A stretch of DNA of 64,000 nucleotides from Lindgomyces ingoldianus (GCF_010093535.1 NW_022985162.1:124001-188000), one strand, 5' to 3'. Shown: positions 1-12,587, counted from the stretch's first letter. The notes: a model not told the origin generated them from the sequence alone. Made by a program: numbers and translations.

Positions 1-288
1 GGTTGGGTCCCAGAAAGTAGATGCGGTGGTCGTCGAGTTATCAAGGGTTGAAAAAGGTCGATGGTAAAGGTGTGGCAGTTTTAAAGTGTAAGTGTTGTGA
101 CAGAGGGGATTAATAAGACGCGCCTGATCACGTGAAAGGCTAAACTACGGCAGAACGTCGGCGCATATCTTGCTTCTTGAGCTTGCACTCGCCCAAACAC
201 GAAACAGTAACGACTATGTCGTGATCACGACATCTTGTCAACCTTACCCCTATCCAGGTGTGCGCCGCTAATCCCAAGTAAATCAACC
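1..288. other. left-edge intergenic/5' flank
   Basis: No convincing gene is seen here. The stretch holds the upstream region of the pinin-like gene that begins at 289. Short open frames on either strand show no recognisable protein. Confidence 0.5.
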
Positions 289-1405
289 ATGGATGGGATT
301 GCATCCGCTGTAATGCTCCCTGAGCCACCGGAGTCCCCCCCAGCTGAAGCCTCCGACACAGCGTCCAGCGCTCAGAAGAGACGGCAATCATCAGTGTCCG
401 ATGATCAAGATGGAAAACGCCAGCGTGTGAACAGCGTCACCGACTCTTCATTCCAGCGTGGCTCAACAAATGTCAACGCCTCCCCAGAAGCTGCATCCCT
501 GAGGCGGAGGAGCTCAGTAGCTGTGAATGCGCAGGAACGAGGCCGAGAAAGAAGGCTTTTCGGCGCCGCTTTGGGTGCTCTCTCACGTCCAGCTACCACA
601 GCGCAGAACCGCCGAAGTCAGATAGAGAGCCGCCAACGAGCGAGGCTCCAGCATGAAGAGGAGGACAACAAGCAGAGGAAGATGGAGCGCATGGCTCAGC
701 GCAATGCTCAGCGCGAAATTGAGCAGAAGAAGTTCGAAGAATCGGCGGTATGGTCACACATGACGATTTGTTGCATAGGGTGCATATGCTAAGAGCTTCC
801 ACAGATGCACGTCCGGCACGAGGCCCTCCTCAACATGGCCCACTTCCTCAAGACCACATCTGAGCCTGTCCTGGTAAGTGTCGTCAAACTGCAACAGAAG
901 ACTTCTCTGCCCAATTAACCCTCCTCGCTAACGCCAAATATCTGTGCAGTATTATAAGCCTTGGGAGACGACGCCTGACGAAGACGAAGTGATTGCAGAT
1001 CAAATCAATGAAGCGCGAGCAATTATTGATAAGGAATGTGCAGATCTCCCTTCCCAACAAGTTCAGGAGGATCAGCGGGATCGGGACGCCGACCGTGATG
1101 CAGATGCACGTCGCCCAGACAGTAAACAGGGTAAGGAACTTGATGCACAAACGCCCCTCCAGCACACTACAATCAATGGAGTTACTAAAGACAGCAAACC
1201 AGCCGGTCCCAAGGACCGGGAACTGAGCGAAGATCATGCGGGCGCCAGCGCAAACGAGGCGGTGAGTGGGGAACGAGCAAATGATGTGGAAGAAACGGCC
1301 TCAGCGAGTCATGCTGCTGCAGCGGAAGACGGTAGTAAAGACCTACTGGACGATACAATGGGGGAGGAGATGGTAGAAGCCGCGGAGGACACGGTGATAT
1401 ACTGA
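289..1405 (+). CDS. Pinin/SDK/MemA-domain protein, 3 exons
   Basis: Exons are 289-747, 805-873 and 950-1405, giving about 327 aa. The introns are 57 and 76 nt. The family is nuclear and linked to splicing and exon-junction complexes. The conserved block lies across the two introns. A charged helix (RRSQIESRQRARLQHEEE, about residues 103-120) leads into FEESAMHVRHEALLNMAHFL and then, right after intron 2, YYKPWE, which is the hallmark end of the pinin/SDK/MemA domain. The N-terminus is Ser/Pro-rich with a basic RRRSS patch. The C-terminal half is acidic, Ala/Glu-rich and looks disordered. The ATG at 289 is the first in-frame Met giving a normal N-terminus; an upstream TTG-led extension is not credible. 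The domain is clear, but a specific role in this fungus is inferred from the family. Confidence 0.9.
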
Positions 1406-2357
1406 ATTCGCACAGGACATATTCTGGTACTGGGCTCTCGGTCCGCCGGAGAGGTCTCGTCAGGTCGGATTCACGACTGGCGCGGTAGACATTTGCCAGC
1501 ATGCTCGGTTGTAAGATATGACCCACTTAATTAGAATTTTGGTACATGACAACAATGGTTGAGGGCGTGAGGGAAATCAACTTTGGAGACGGGGCGCATG
1601 TATCTTTTCGATACCGCATTACATCAACTTCACCATGACGACCTCTATCACTTTGCATGTTTCGGATTGACGGCTCTCCGCTAAACAGTACCGTATGATC
1701 TCATCCTTCTCGAACCCATGCAATTGGCAAGGGGTTCAAGCCCTCGCAAGACCACAGCCTTTGTCCCGGCACTCCGGGTCGGCCGGAATGAAAGCATGCA
1801 GCGCGCTGTTCTCCTACCAGTTTGCATGCATGAACGCCGGCAAATCGCAGAGAGCGGCCGTCAACGAGACCGCCTTCACCCGGCTGCAGCTTCCTGGCAA
1901 ACACGCCCACACATCAGAAGTACTATTCATGTACTTCTCCCGGCATCGGAAAGCATGACGAAACCCCCCCACGGCAAGCGGGATGCAAATTGCACGATGT
2001 TCCAGAACTCTGCATCCCTATAGTGCTCATGCTCTATAGCTTTATGACATCGTGGACGTGGCATTTAGCAGAGATTTGAGGAGCATTTGTGTAAAGAGAA
2101 GGGGCTTATGCAGCTGCTCAGAGCGCGGTAGTGTAGCTCCCCTCACCTATGGTTGTGCGAGATGCCTCGGCTACTTGGTTGTAGCTCCAGCACCTTGATC
2201 ATTCATCACCTGCAATTCTGATCTTCTCGGCTGTTCCTTCGCTTCACTTTCGCAATATATCAGGCCAACTAGGATCCTCTCAATCTATTTGCGTTTCTTC
2301 CATCTTCAAATCCCTTTTTGCCAAACACGAGATAAGACACAGATCTTGCATTGCGTC
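1406..2357. other. intergenic
   Basis: This holds the 3' flank of the pinin-like gene and the promoter region of the hydrolase starting at 2358. No additional gene or repeat is recognised. Confidence 0.5.
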
Positions 2358-4040
2358 ATGCCGCTCGAGCCAATCAATCCCGTGTCTGACCCACGCATAG
2401 AGCGCAAGACGGCAGTGCTCAATGGCTTCACCTATCACTATCTCTATGGTGTTCCACCTGGGGAAAAGCTCATAGCTACAGTGTTTCTGGTAAGTATACC
2501 GGTCCCGTCTAGAATCAACCGGTGGTTAATCCATTGGTGGTGAGGATGGGCAAAGTGGCTAACAGAACGAAACCCATCTCAGATTCATGGTTGGCCAGAT
2601 CTTAGTCTCGGATGGAGGTATCAGATTCCGCTGCTCCTAGATATGGGGTTCAGGATCGTAGCTCCGGATATGATGGGATATGGTGGCACGGTAGGCACGC
2701 AGCACCTGCTTGAGCCGGCCTTGTGATATCATCACTTTTTTTATGGCTACTTCGAAAGCTATTTGCACATGCAGTTCTATGCATATTACACCAAGATCGC
2801 CGACTCTAAGGAGAGATCGTTTCCTATTGCACTAGGGAGACCCAAGCTGAGTCTGGAATATAGGACGCCCCAAAGGTCCCGCCCAACCCCATCAACTTAT
2901 ATGGTCTGAAGAGGGCCTCAGACGACATTGCTGAGCTTGCCAGGCAGCTGGGCGCAGAGAAGATCATACTTGGAGGCCACGACTGGTAAGAATATACCCC
3001 TACCGAGTAGAGCGGCTATACCTTCGGTTGCTGATAATTCATTCAGGGGAGGATTCGTCGTGTGGCGGGCGGCGCAATGGTAGGGGCTTATGAAAACGGG
3101 CACGAGACCATAGGAGGCGAAGACTGACACGTGCCCAGGCATCCAGAGTTGATATCGCACGTCTTTTCTGTTTGCACTCCGTATACGGCTCCTCAGAAAG
3201 AATACTTGTCGCTAGAGGATCTCGTCAAGAGCGCTTTGCCACAGTTCGCCTATCAGATCCATCTCGCTTCTGGTGAGGTGGAGAAAAGTGTCAATTCCGA
3301 AGAGTCGGTAAGGCAATTTCTCAAAGGATTGTACGGTGGAAGAGGGCCCAATGGGGAGTACGCTTTCGATCCGCACAAGGGTGTCTTGCCAGAGAACCTA
3401 TCAAAAATTGGCAATAGCAAGATATTGAATGGCAAAGTAAGTCTCCAGAGAATGAGGCCACGTTGTAGTAGCCGCATTGGGGGAGGATTTCCTCGACTAT
3501 GCGGGCTTGTCCGAGGGGCGCATCCCTCTCTCGTTGTTGATGCTTCAGCCGATGGAGGTCTGGTGACTTTAAACAACGCCACTGGTTTGCTGACCCAGCA
3601 AAATAGGTACTCGACTACTATGTGAAAGAGTATTCGCGACATGGAATACACAGTACCTGTAAGTTGGGCTGCGCACTCCGCTCCACAGTGGCGTGATTCT
3701 GATGAATGCAGTAAATTGGTATCGGACACGAATGGTGAACTGGGAGGAGGACCTCGCGTGAGTGACAAGGAAATTGAGGACTTCAGACCCCGATTCTCTA
3801 ACGTTGAATAGGTTACAGGATAAGAAAACAATTTCAATCCCTACACTTTTCGTGCAGGCGACCTACGACTCAGTCTTGAAACCCGAGATGTCAAAAACCA
3901 TGGAGGCCTTTCTACCGAATCTAACTAGAGGAGAGGTGGCGGCTACGCACTGGGCTTTGACGCAGAAACCAGAAGAAGTCAACGCCATTCTCAGGAATTG
4001 GCTGAAAGGTCAGGGATTCGGGACCAAGAGTTCTTTGTAA
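2358..4040 (+). CDS. Epoxide hydrolase-type alpha/beta hydrolase, 8 exons
   Basis: Exons are 2358-2489, 2583-2690, 2864-2985, 3047-3079, 3139-3436, 3607-3658, 3712-3757 and 3812-4040; together they keep frame and encode 339 aa. The fold is that of soluble epoxide hydrolases and related dehalogenases, where an Asp nucleophile attacks the epoxide and a His-activated water releases the diol. Visible motifs in order: HGWPD oxyanion-hole loop (starting at about residue 46), GYGGT, the nucleophile elbow GGHDWGG (Asp near 118), a lid region with Tyr residues (LDYYVKEYS), the acid motif QATYDSVL and the catalytic His in ATHWALTQKPEEV. The intron splitting W of HDWGG and the 33-nt exon 4 were placed by restoring this motif. 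The substrate cannot be told; xenobiotic or fatty epoxides are the usual family guesses. There is no signal peptide, so it is probably cytosolic. Confidence 0.92.
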
Positions 4041-6591
4041 GCGGCTTCCAATGGTCTACTCGGGAAAACGTCTATTTGAGGTGAAGATGCGGTGAGGATC
4101 TCTACATTCCTGCTAAGTGTGGCTGTCGATATGAAGCGAGGTGTGCGGCTCAAAGGTCGTGGTTCCTGTGCGATATCGGGATCGATAGGTAGCTAGCGAT
4201 TCAGAACGGCTGAGCAAGCACGCGAGTGTTGAGACCCTTGAATTCTGCATCTCGTCGGGCTTTCGTTCTTGCACATGTTTCGAGAAGTGGCATGGCGTCG
4301 AATTCGCAAGATGTCGCTTTCGGGATCTCTGATGCACCAAAGGCCCGGGAAGTGGCGGAAGCAGAAATCAGGCGGAGAGCCAAGAGGAAACCATTGCGGT
4401 ACACACATGGCCCCCGCCTGGGGAACGTTCTGCCAGCTATCTCGATATTGGCGCCCAGGGCTTGTCGATATACTGTCGATGTATCTAGGGGGATGTCGGA
4501 TGAACAGCCAGCCCTCATGCAAGTTCTGTTGCTGTGCAACTTCTTCAGCCAGTGAAGAAGTGGTTTTTTGCCTTGTGGTTAGTCGGTGATGGAAACAGGA
4601 CTTAAAAAGGCGGTATTATTGTCATGATGGGTGCGGAACCTTCTCTCCGGCTCTGTTCGTAAAGGAGGATGGAAAGGGTACCTGACATCCGACATTTAAC
4701 TCGCAGCTTGAGGGAGCTTGCGCTGCTGCGCTGCGGGGCAAGCCAGGCGGATTGCTGCTGAGCTCACGGGCACGCTCACCGCTGCGATGCCGTGAGTTAA
4801 ATGCCCGAGTTTTATTCGAAACTCAATTTTGCTGGACGGAGAGCATGCTCGAAGGACTAAAAAGACCGCCTCTCACCGCCTTCCAGAAACAACATGACCT
4901 GCATAAGTGTCAGGTTCAGGCTTGCCTGAAGGACCGGGTCTTCTCGTATGGTCGACAACGGGTCCTGCAGTGCTGATCTGGGCGTAGGGACCGGCCTGCA
5001 ATATAAATCTCAGAAACGTGCCTTATCAGTTGGCCTGCGCGGGCATTAGTCAATTGCATTTGCTGTTCGAGCTTCCTGCCTTCCTACGGGCTGGGATTTG
5101 AGGACAATTAACGTACCCGGGACCACCACAGTGCTCTGCCGCGTAGGGTGTGGCATTACGGATCCATAGACTCTGAAGGTCCTCGAATGAGCACATTTCG
5201 GGCAATCGGAGACTCGGAGGAAATGCTGCTTATTCCACTTACTCGTCACACAGCAACTTCCATGCCCACCACCCGAAACTTCAACCGTGGCATCATTAGT
5301 CCTTCCGATGTTCAATCGCACTCATCGCGGAGCAGAAGCAGATCTTGGACATTTCTGCATCCGGCTATACATTCGAGGTACATGAGCACACACCAATCCC
5401 TTGCAAACTGGCCGGCTTTGACTTCCGGTCATTCGTTCACTGAGGCGTCGGGGTGACGCTCTGATAAGCTCGCCCTGTACCCTGGAATGTTCCAACATAC
5501 CGGTACTGCCACATGAGATGCTCGGTAGCAGTGGACCAGTAGTGCCGCGATGCATGGCCGACTTCCCAACTGCCCAACGACACCCCCGTCCTCAACAGCG
5601 CCGTTAAGGTACCACAAATGGATCCGTCGCAGTCGTCTACCGGGAGGGCCACCTTTTCTCTGGAGGCGAACGTTCGTCAACTCTCGCCCCTGAGCAAATT
5701 ACGGTTCTCGGCCCTACACACGCAGTTCCGGGGCCGTCCTCGAAAATTGCAAAGCCTTCTGGCTGGTGATGGGACCACATTTTCAAATTTTCAAAGGCCC
5801 GAGATTACAGCTGTTCTACCCTATTGCGCTTGAAAGAGGGTGTGAGCGGCGTTGCTCGCTCCAAGATTTTCCACGATGCTCCTTTGAGGCGTGCCAGCCC
5901 ACATATCAGGCTGAACGTTTCCTGCGCCCAGGAATAATGGGCCCACGCAGGCATTCCACACTGCACTCACTTCCACCGGTAAACCGCGGTGCTTCTCGCG
6001 CAGCATTCGATGTCGGCTCCACAGCGGCACACTTGCCTTATCTCTGTTTCACCACGCTGTGCTGCTGCTGATAGACAGCCCGGGGCACACGAAACAGTTG
6101 TATCCATTTTACACCCCTGCCTACGGCCTGCACCCGACGCAGCTGCTACCCATGTACCGGAGCTCCAAAGCTGCTGATCCGGTAGAAAGTGAGTCGAACA
6201 ACCAAGCCTGCAGTTGTAGTTTGTCGGCCTTCCTCACCCCGGACGTATCCACATAGAGATCTAGCCTCATATATATTCAGCTTAACGGGATAAAGAAAAG
6301 GCTACGCGAAGCCACCCATTCCGAGTCTGCACATCCCTATCCATGTAGCACGCCAGATTGATCCGTCCAGCAAATGACGTGGTTGCTCTGGAACTTTTTT
6401 TTATGCGATTTCACTATCTCGCCGATGCACTAACGAAAGCGCTGACCCAATCTTGCGCCTGTTGATCGTGGGTATGCCCACTATGTATATCAGCCTCCAC
6501 GCTCCCGTGGGGTGTGGTCAAGCTATCTTTCCTCCCCTCTTCTTTGCTCAATCCTTCTGTAGGACTTCTATCCCCCTCGAGCTCAGTCGTC
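4041..6591. other. long intergenic stretch, no gene recognised
   Basis: About 2.5 kb between the hydrolase and the polyol dehydrogenase. Only short overlapping frames occur, on both strands and without family resemblance or plausible splicing. It holds a short imperfect inverted repeat (entered separately) and the promoter of the downstream dehydrogenase. Confidence 0.5.
4693..4803. repeat. short inverted repeat, arms CATTTAACTC / GAGTTAAATG
   Basis: The 10-nt arms at 4693-4702 and 4794-4803 are exact reverse complements. Similarity extends a few imperfect bases on each side. They enclose about 91 nt of GC-rich sequence. It could be a small foldback remnant or chance; no target-site duplication was seen. 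Confidence 0.35.
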
Positions 6592-7975
6592 ATGGCCCCT
6601 TCAGCGTTGGCGGATATCTATCCAATCCCAGCAAGGCACTATTCCAAAGCTGCCACAATCCAAGCTTCTGTCTTGCATGGGCCAAGGGATTTGCGGCTCG
6701 TATGCTTTCCCCGTTCCGTTGATTTATCCCACACTTCCCACCTTCGTGGGGGGTTTCTATGTGTTGGCTGTTGAAGCTAATCATGAATTAGGAAACTCGT
6801 ACCATCACCGACCCTGGACCAAATGAACTCCAGATCGCTATCAAAGCCACCGGCGTCTGTGGCAGCGATGTTTCATACTTCAACAAGTTCCGTAATGGCG
6901 ACCTCCAGGCCGTTATGCCACTATCTCTCGGGCATGAGTCTGCTGGTATCGTAGTAGCTATCGGCGACGCTGTCACTGGGTTCCAGATCGGCGAACGGGT
7001 CGCGTTGGAGGTTGGAGTACCGTGTGACAATTGTCGGTCATGTCAGCGAGGTCGATATAACCTTTGCCCTGGAATGAGGTTCCGAAGTAGTGCCAAGTCT
7101 GTGCCTCACTTCCAGGGAACTCTCCAGGAACGGATCAACCACCCCGCAAAATGGTGCCACAAGTATGTCTTGCATGAACGGTTGAAAAAGCAACACATGA
7201 CTGATAACCTTATCTAGGATCCCCTCCCATGTGTCATTAGAAGCTGCTGCTCTCTTAGAGCCACTCTCGGTTGCTATCCACGCGACTCGGAGGGCTTCAG
7301 TAGAACAGGGTGACACGGTCATTGTCTTCGGTGCGGGCACCGTTGGCTTATTGGTGGCTGCTATGGCTAAGATGTCTGGCGCCACAACCGTCGTAATCGC
7401 CGATATCGACAGTGGTCGCGTGAACTACGCCCTCCAAAACGGATTCGCAACGAAGGGCTATATCGTAACGCCAAGAAGACATCTCAGCGAGACCGCTGAT
7501 AAGCTTGCCGCAGCGAAAGAGCTGTCTGGTGATGTTATGGAGATTGCTTCCCTTCACGATGATGACTTTGAGGGCGCCGACGTGACTTTCGACTGCACTG
7601 GAAAGGAGATTTGCATGCAGGCTGGACTCTACGTAAGTCACGATGACCTACAACTCAGAAGCCAATATCTAACAAAACACACAGAGTACAAGACCTGGCG
7701 GAAAGCTCATCATGGTCGGCATGGGCACTCCAATACAGACTCTTCCCATGTCTGCATCTCACCTGAAAGAAGTTGATATCATTGGAATCTTCCGCTACGC
7801 CAACACATACCCGACAGGCATAAAAATCCTCTCTTCTGGCGTGTTGCCAAACCTCAACAACATGGTGACACACCGTTTCAAAGGTCTTGCTGCTGCAAAA
7901 GACGCCTTCGAGCTTGCCGGGAAAACCGTCGACAAAGATGGCAAACTTGTCCTAAAAGTTCTCGTCGAGGCTTAA
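6592..7975 (+). CDS. Zinc-dependent medium-chain polyol/alcohol dehydrogenase, 4 exons
   Basis: Exons are 6592-6699, 6792-7162, 7218-7632 and 7685-7975, encoding 394 aa. The protein matches the sorbitol/xylitol dehydrogenase branch of the medium-chain dehydrogenases, which oxidise polyols to ketoses with NAD+. Catalytic zinc residues lie in TGVCGSDVSYF and LGHESAG. The four structural-zinc cysteines sit in CDNCRSCQRGRYNLC. The Rossmann core is VFGAGTVGLLVAAMAK followed by an acidic residue (VVIADID), which favours NAD over NADP. The C-terminal block PGGKLIMVGMG and IIGIFRYANTYP is typical of sorbitol/xylitol dehydrogenases. The start codon gives a normal N-terminus in frame with exon 2. The first intron is 92 nt. 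Probably cytosolic sugar metabolism; L-arabinitol, xylitol and sorbitol activities cannot be separated by eye. Confidence 0.92.
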
Positions 7976-9079
7976 GCCTGTCATCTTCCTTCTACCCCCG
8001 TCCACGAGCAAAATGCCCCATCCCCTAATATTCTCATCAAAGTGTGTTCAACACTTCCAGCTTTTCCGCTCTTTGACTTTCAAATCACGACATACGAACG
8101 AAATAGATCAGATTTAGAAGGTGTTGGAACAAAATTAACGACCCGTGGATCGCCGGCGTCTGGATGCTTTTCTTCCTCTTTTCGGAAAGACGAAAGATAC
8201 CAAGTCGAGTTAGGTTTCGGATTTTTCGGATTCTCGGATTCATTTGTTGCAGGCAGGCTAGCTTAGATGGGGACTGGTTGGTTGGCTGGTGGTCTGGTTG
8301 GAGAAGAGTCATGGTAGAATATGCTAGAGTAATTTCTCGGATTTACGATATTATTACCAATGCTTTCTTTCAACCTCGCCTTCTTTGGGTTTGCTTTGCA
8401 TTAGTGAATAGTGATCATGTCAAGCCACTGCATCTCACAATAGCAGCGCTGCTGAAGCAGTACGGTTATCGCTTGATCATTGATCTGTCTATCCTTTTTC
8501 AGACATTTAATATAGTAAGCGCTAATGTGCTGTATCACAGGTGGCTGGTTTCGGACTTGACTATCTCCTCTTTAGCCAGGCAAATGAGTATCAAGCTCGC
8601 GTGATCTATATAGTCACTACGGTTTTCGCATATGATCCGCCAGATACGCAGCCCCATTGAAACGAAACACTCGACCTGGAGATGATGTTGATCAGCTTTG
8701 GTGATAGAAGGTCTAGCTGTAGAGCCGTGCTCAATTCAGTCTCTATATGAAGGTGAACCATCAGCACATGAACACGCTTCTCTTCAGATCGATCTTGGGG
8801 CCTCGACTCAAGCGAACGATAATATTGAGAAGTAATGTGACAGGCGTTCAAGATGGAAGAGGTGAGGTTAACGATAGGCGCTGTTCCCATGAGGCTTTCA
8901 CGTGAGCGGATTATTGTTTTACCGGCTTGGCAAAAGTTCCCATGTGCCAAGTCTCACTGCCTAATTCCACAAGCTCCCCGCGCTGAAGTCAACAATAACA
9001 CCAAGCTGCCAATTCTTGCTCTTCCTTTCTCTCGCCCCCCTCTGTAATTCCAATCTCATCTCCCAAAGATACTAAAACC
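7976..9079. other. intergenic
   Basis: About 1.1 kb. A 146-codon frame on the + strand at 8164-8604 has no recognisable protein character. A short run of TTCGGAT-like units occurs near 8214-8240. Otherwise nothing is seen. Confidence 0.5.
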
Positions 9080-10521
9080 ATGGCGGAAGACTTGGTAAAT
9101 TCTCTCATATCAACTACCCACGCCTCCGACACCAGCCCCTCCGTCCAGCTTCATCCACTAGTTCTCCTCACAATATCGGATTCTATTACACGCCACACTC
9201 TACGTCAGCAAAAGGGGCCGGTAGCTGGAGCTATATTAGGTCAGCAGAATGGCCAGGAAATCACAATGGAGGTTGCATTTCAGGCAAAGCTGAAGGAGAA
9301 CGATGATGGGGACGTAGTGCTGGATGACGAATGGTTCAGCAAGCGGTTAGATGACTGTGAGCTCGTCGGATTTCCTGGAGGATACTTACTTCCTCGGGGT
9401 AGTAACGTCGGGATCTAACGATCATAATAGTCAAAGACGTCCACAAGCAACCTCCACTCGACATCGTCGGTTGGTTCACGCTCGGTCCTGCATCAGGCCC
9501 ACAGCTGCAACACCTTCCGATTCACCGTCGGATTTCAGAACTCTACAATGATACGCCAATTCTCTGCCTCTTCCATCCAGCTGATGCTCGGTCTGAGGCC
9601 ACCGCTGCTGGCAAGCTACCCCTCACTCTCTACGAATCCGTATATGAGAATCCCACTGGTGGGCCGAACGACAAGGCTATGGACATTGATGGTGCGGTAC
9701 ACACCAAACTACTGAAATTCAAGGAGCTGGTGTATACTGTTGAGACTGGAGAAGCTGAGATGATTGGCGTAGATTTTGTTGCGCGGGGAGGCGGGAATGC
9801 GACGGCTGTTGAGGCAACAAGTGCGCCTATACCGAAAGGAGAGGGAAACAAGCCGACGGAAGAAGAGAAGGGGAAGAAAGGGAAGGGCAAGCAAAAAGAA
9901 AAGCAGAGGGAGGAAACCATCGATGAGTCTACAGTGCTAACTGCGGAAGACGAAGAGCGTATGTTGGAACCTACATCCTACAAGCCTCCTCCAAGTCCCC
10001 TACAAGCCAGTTAGTTGTACTAACAGATTGTAGTCCTATCTACTCTCACAGCAAAAGCAAACGCCATCCGCATGCTCTCGCGCCGGATATCCCTGTTACG
10101 CGCCTACCTCGCCTCCCTCCCACCATCTTACCTCTCCGACCACTCTCTCCCGCTCACACCCCCGCCCGACGCCAAACACCCGCTCCCATTAAACCACACC
10201 ATCCTCCGCAGCATCTCCGCCATGCTCTCTCGCATCAACATCCTCGCCCCACCCGACTCCGAAGCCTTCACCCTCGAATCGCACCAAGAATCTTCCGACG
10301 TACAACTAATCGCGCTGTTATCTTCAATCACAAACTCAGTGTCCGCAGCCAAGGAATTTGGTCGCAAGAGCAATATCATCGAGCACGCAAAACACCAGGG
10401 TAGGAAAGGCGGACTCGGCATGATGATGAGCGGGTACGAAGGGTCCGGCGGTCCTGGCAACTATCTCGACATTATGGGCGCGGGAGGTGGACGGCAATTT
10501 GGCGCTGAGAGGTGGGGATGA
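9080..10521 (+). CDS. csnF: COP9 signalosome subunit 6 (CSN6/CsnF), 3 exons
   Basis: Exons are 9080-9356, 9431-9958 and 10034-10521; the total is 430 aa. CSN6 is one of two MPN subunits of the COP9 signalosome, which removes NEDD8 from cullins; CSN6 pairs with the catalytic CSN5. The MPN domain starts at SVQLHPLVLLTISDSITRH, continues through GPVAGAILGQQNG, and after intron 1 through FKDVHKQPPLDIVGWFTLGP. The metal-binding His-x-His of active JAMM enzymes is absent here, as expected for CSN6. A fungal-type Lys/Glu-rich insertion (KGKGKQKEK region, about residues 235-265) separates it from the C-terminal helical part (ANAIRMLSRRISLLRAYL). The final segment is Gly-rich. Donor GTGAGC at 9357 and acceptor TAG at 9430 were chosen because they restore the FKDVHK block. 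Confidence 0.92.
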
Positions 10522-11282
10522 TCATGAGGATATGATACGGTTAGACACTCGCATCGAGTATCTTTGACTGACGGCCCTCTGATAGGGAACGAGCGACTCG
10601 GTTCTCGGAGTGCGTCGTGAGGAGATGGCAGCAGTGTCGAGCTGAGTTGGCTCCTTGGTGGCTTAGGAAGGGGGCTATTTAAGGGCTATAGCATGGTGGA
10701 ATGGTGCCTTTGAGATTGGCATAGAAGGCGTTGCTATGCATGCGTGCGCGCACGCTCTAGAAAAAGCTGCATAGATAGATAATCCTAACGAACGAGGACA
10801 TCGCGAGGGAGCTTCGCCTTGTCTGGGACTCAAATGAATGGGTTTCGAGTAGAACTAAGCAAGAGAGTCTTTTTAACAGATCTCAACGTCTTTATAGCCA
10901 CTAAAGTGAATATAGAAAGTGATATCTTGGATGGCATGTCAGGCTCAAAATCTTTAGTATTTTGTGGGATATCAATATCCCGGGTTGCCTAGCTAGCGAA
11001 GTAGGAATGGTGTGGTAAATCAGAACTGCGCCGTAAGGAAGTATCTTAGCACGTTAAGGTTGATGAAGGTAGTCATGCCGGAGAAGAATAGTTGCATAGC
11101 GACTCCTCGATGACCAGCTTAATGGTGTGGTGCTCGAAACATTAAATTAGGAAAGTCAGGGTACATAACTTCCAGGATCCACCCTCGAAATCACAACGAA
11201 AGTGTCAATGGTAATGGCCGTCGCAAACCAGGGAGACCTCCCAACTCAATCACCCCTCTAGAAGAGTCCCCTCAATCCTATT
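10522..11282. other. intergenic between convergent genes
   Basis: Probable 3' flanks of the CSN6 gene (+) and of the following minus-strand gene. No gene or repeat is recognised. Confidence 0.5.
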
Positions 11283-12587
11283 TCACTTCCAGGACGTTGG
11301 ATCTGTGAGCTCCCTTCCACCCTCCGTTGGACTGCCAACCATCTGCCTCGCGAACTTCCTCGCAATATGCAAATACCTAGCGTATTCCTTTTTGCTCTTT
11401 TGCCTTGTTTGTAGCTCCTCGTGAATTTTCTGTAGGTCGGTATGGAGCTTGTCAGCCTTTGACCATGTCGTTGGGGAGGAGAGAGAAGCGTCGGGATGCT
11501 GGTTTATGTTTGCAAAAAGTGAGAGTAAAGAATCCTCGGGGATTTCTTGTGGCTGGGGTGTACGGTTGGGGCTGGCTTCGATGACTTCCCAGAACAGTTT
11601 GAGGACCTGTTCCACCTGAACTTGCTGCATCCAAGAGTTTGGCTTGGAAATTGGCTTGACGCTGTCCATCCTGGTTATGCTGGATGAGGATTGGGCGTCG
11701 ATGTCGAGACCCCAGGCTATTAGATCACCGCCTGCTGATGGACTTTCACTATCGAATTCACAGTTGGAGAAGTTTGTTTGGCTGAGTTGGGTGGGCAAGT
11801 TAAACGCTTCCGCGACTGGGTCAACGCCCGCACCCGCACCCGCATCAGGTTCTGTAAGGCCGCCTTGGCTGGATTTAGTCCCGGCATTCTCTTCGCGATC
11901 CCACGCATGTCCATAGTGGACGTTAGTATCTTGGCCATCCCTAGGGCCGCCAAACTGTACCAGAATATACTCATGCTGGTAAATTTGGCTGTCCGCTGGA
12001 TGCGTCGTATAATCCAATGGTGCAGCATCTGTGTACTCCAGCGGGAAACGGTCTATATCTGGTCCAGGGTTAGGAGGATCCCATAGCTCTGCAGGTGATA
12101 GCAGACTTGGATCTAATCCATCTTCTTTCAGCCCTCCATCTTGTTGGATATGACCATCTAGTACTTCCTCAGGTTGCACTTCGTTGCTCAGAGGCGACTT
12201 CTTGTTCACTTTCTGGCCCATACTAGCCCTCTGAATGCTGACTTTGTCCGACGGAAAATGATCCCGAATCTTCCAGGCTGCTGCATCATAGTCTTTGCTG
12301 ATCTGCTCGATATGTTCAGCGACTGAGTATTGTCCTGGGAGGTCCTTTTCAATGAGCCGAGCAAGGAACGTTTTCGCTTTGTTAAGCTTAGATATCCACG
12401 GAGCTTCCCACTCTTGTCTAAGGCATGACCCGCAGGCGGTCGATGCATTGACTAGCATGTAACCGTCTGCGCTGCATGCAGTGATCTTTCTGGTCCGTGT
12501 CTCCTTGTGCGAAGTCCCGCGGCAACGAGACTTCCTCACTCGGACTAGGTGTCCGCATTCATATCTGAGGCGAATGACCTTACACAT
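11283..12587 (-). CDS. Fungal protein of unknown function with Cys-rich N-terminus, single exon
   Basis: An uninterrupted 434-codon frame. The N-terminus has spaced Cys/His residues: C2, C11, H13 (YECGHLVRVRKSRC), C22, a CSADGYM segment and CGSCLRQEW (C52, C55). This spacing could bind a metal, but no named zinc finger is matched. A helical region follows (KTFLARLIEKDLPGQYSVAEHIEQI). The middle, about residues 130-300, is acidic, Pro/Ser-rich and probably disordered. The C-terminus is helical and basic (SKKEYARYLHIARKFARQM). I do not recognise a specific family and would call it a lineage-restricted hypothetical protein. The length and biased composition support a real gene. A 9-bp tandem repeat lies just upstream. 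Confidence 0.75.
   Translation of the reverse strand: MCKVIRLRYECGHLVRVRKSRCRGTSHKETRTRKITACSADGYMLVNASTACGSCLRQEWEAPWISKLNKAKTFLARLIEKDLPGQYSVAEHIEQISKDYDAAAWKIRDHFPSDKVSIQRASMGQKVNKKSPLSNEVQPEEVLDGHIQQDGGLKEDGLDPSLLSPAELWDPPNPGPDIDRFPLEYTDAAPLDYTTHPADSQIYQHEYILVQFGGPRDGQDTNVHYGHAWDREENAGTKSSQGGLTEPDAGAGAGVDPVAEAFNLPTQLSQTNFSNCEFDSESPSAGGDLIAWGLDIDAQSSSSITRMDSVKPISKPNSWMQQVQVEQVLKLFWEVIEASPNRTPQPQEIPEDSLLSLFANINQHPDASLSSPTTWSKADKLHTDLQKIHEELQTRQKSKKEYARYLHIARKFARQMVGSPTEGGRELTDPTSWK

Noticed and set aside
8164..8604. 146-codon + strand frame
   Set aside because: Composition is not protein-like, no family is recognised, and it lies in the flank between two well-defined genes.
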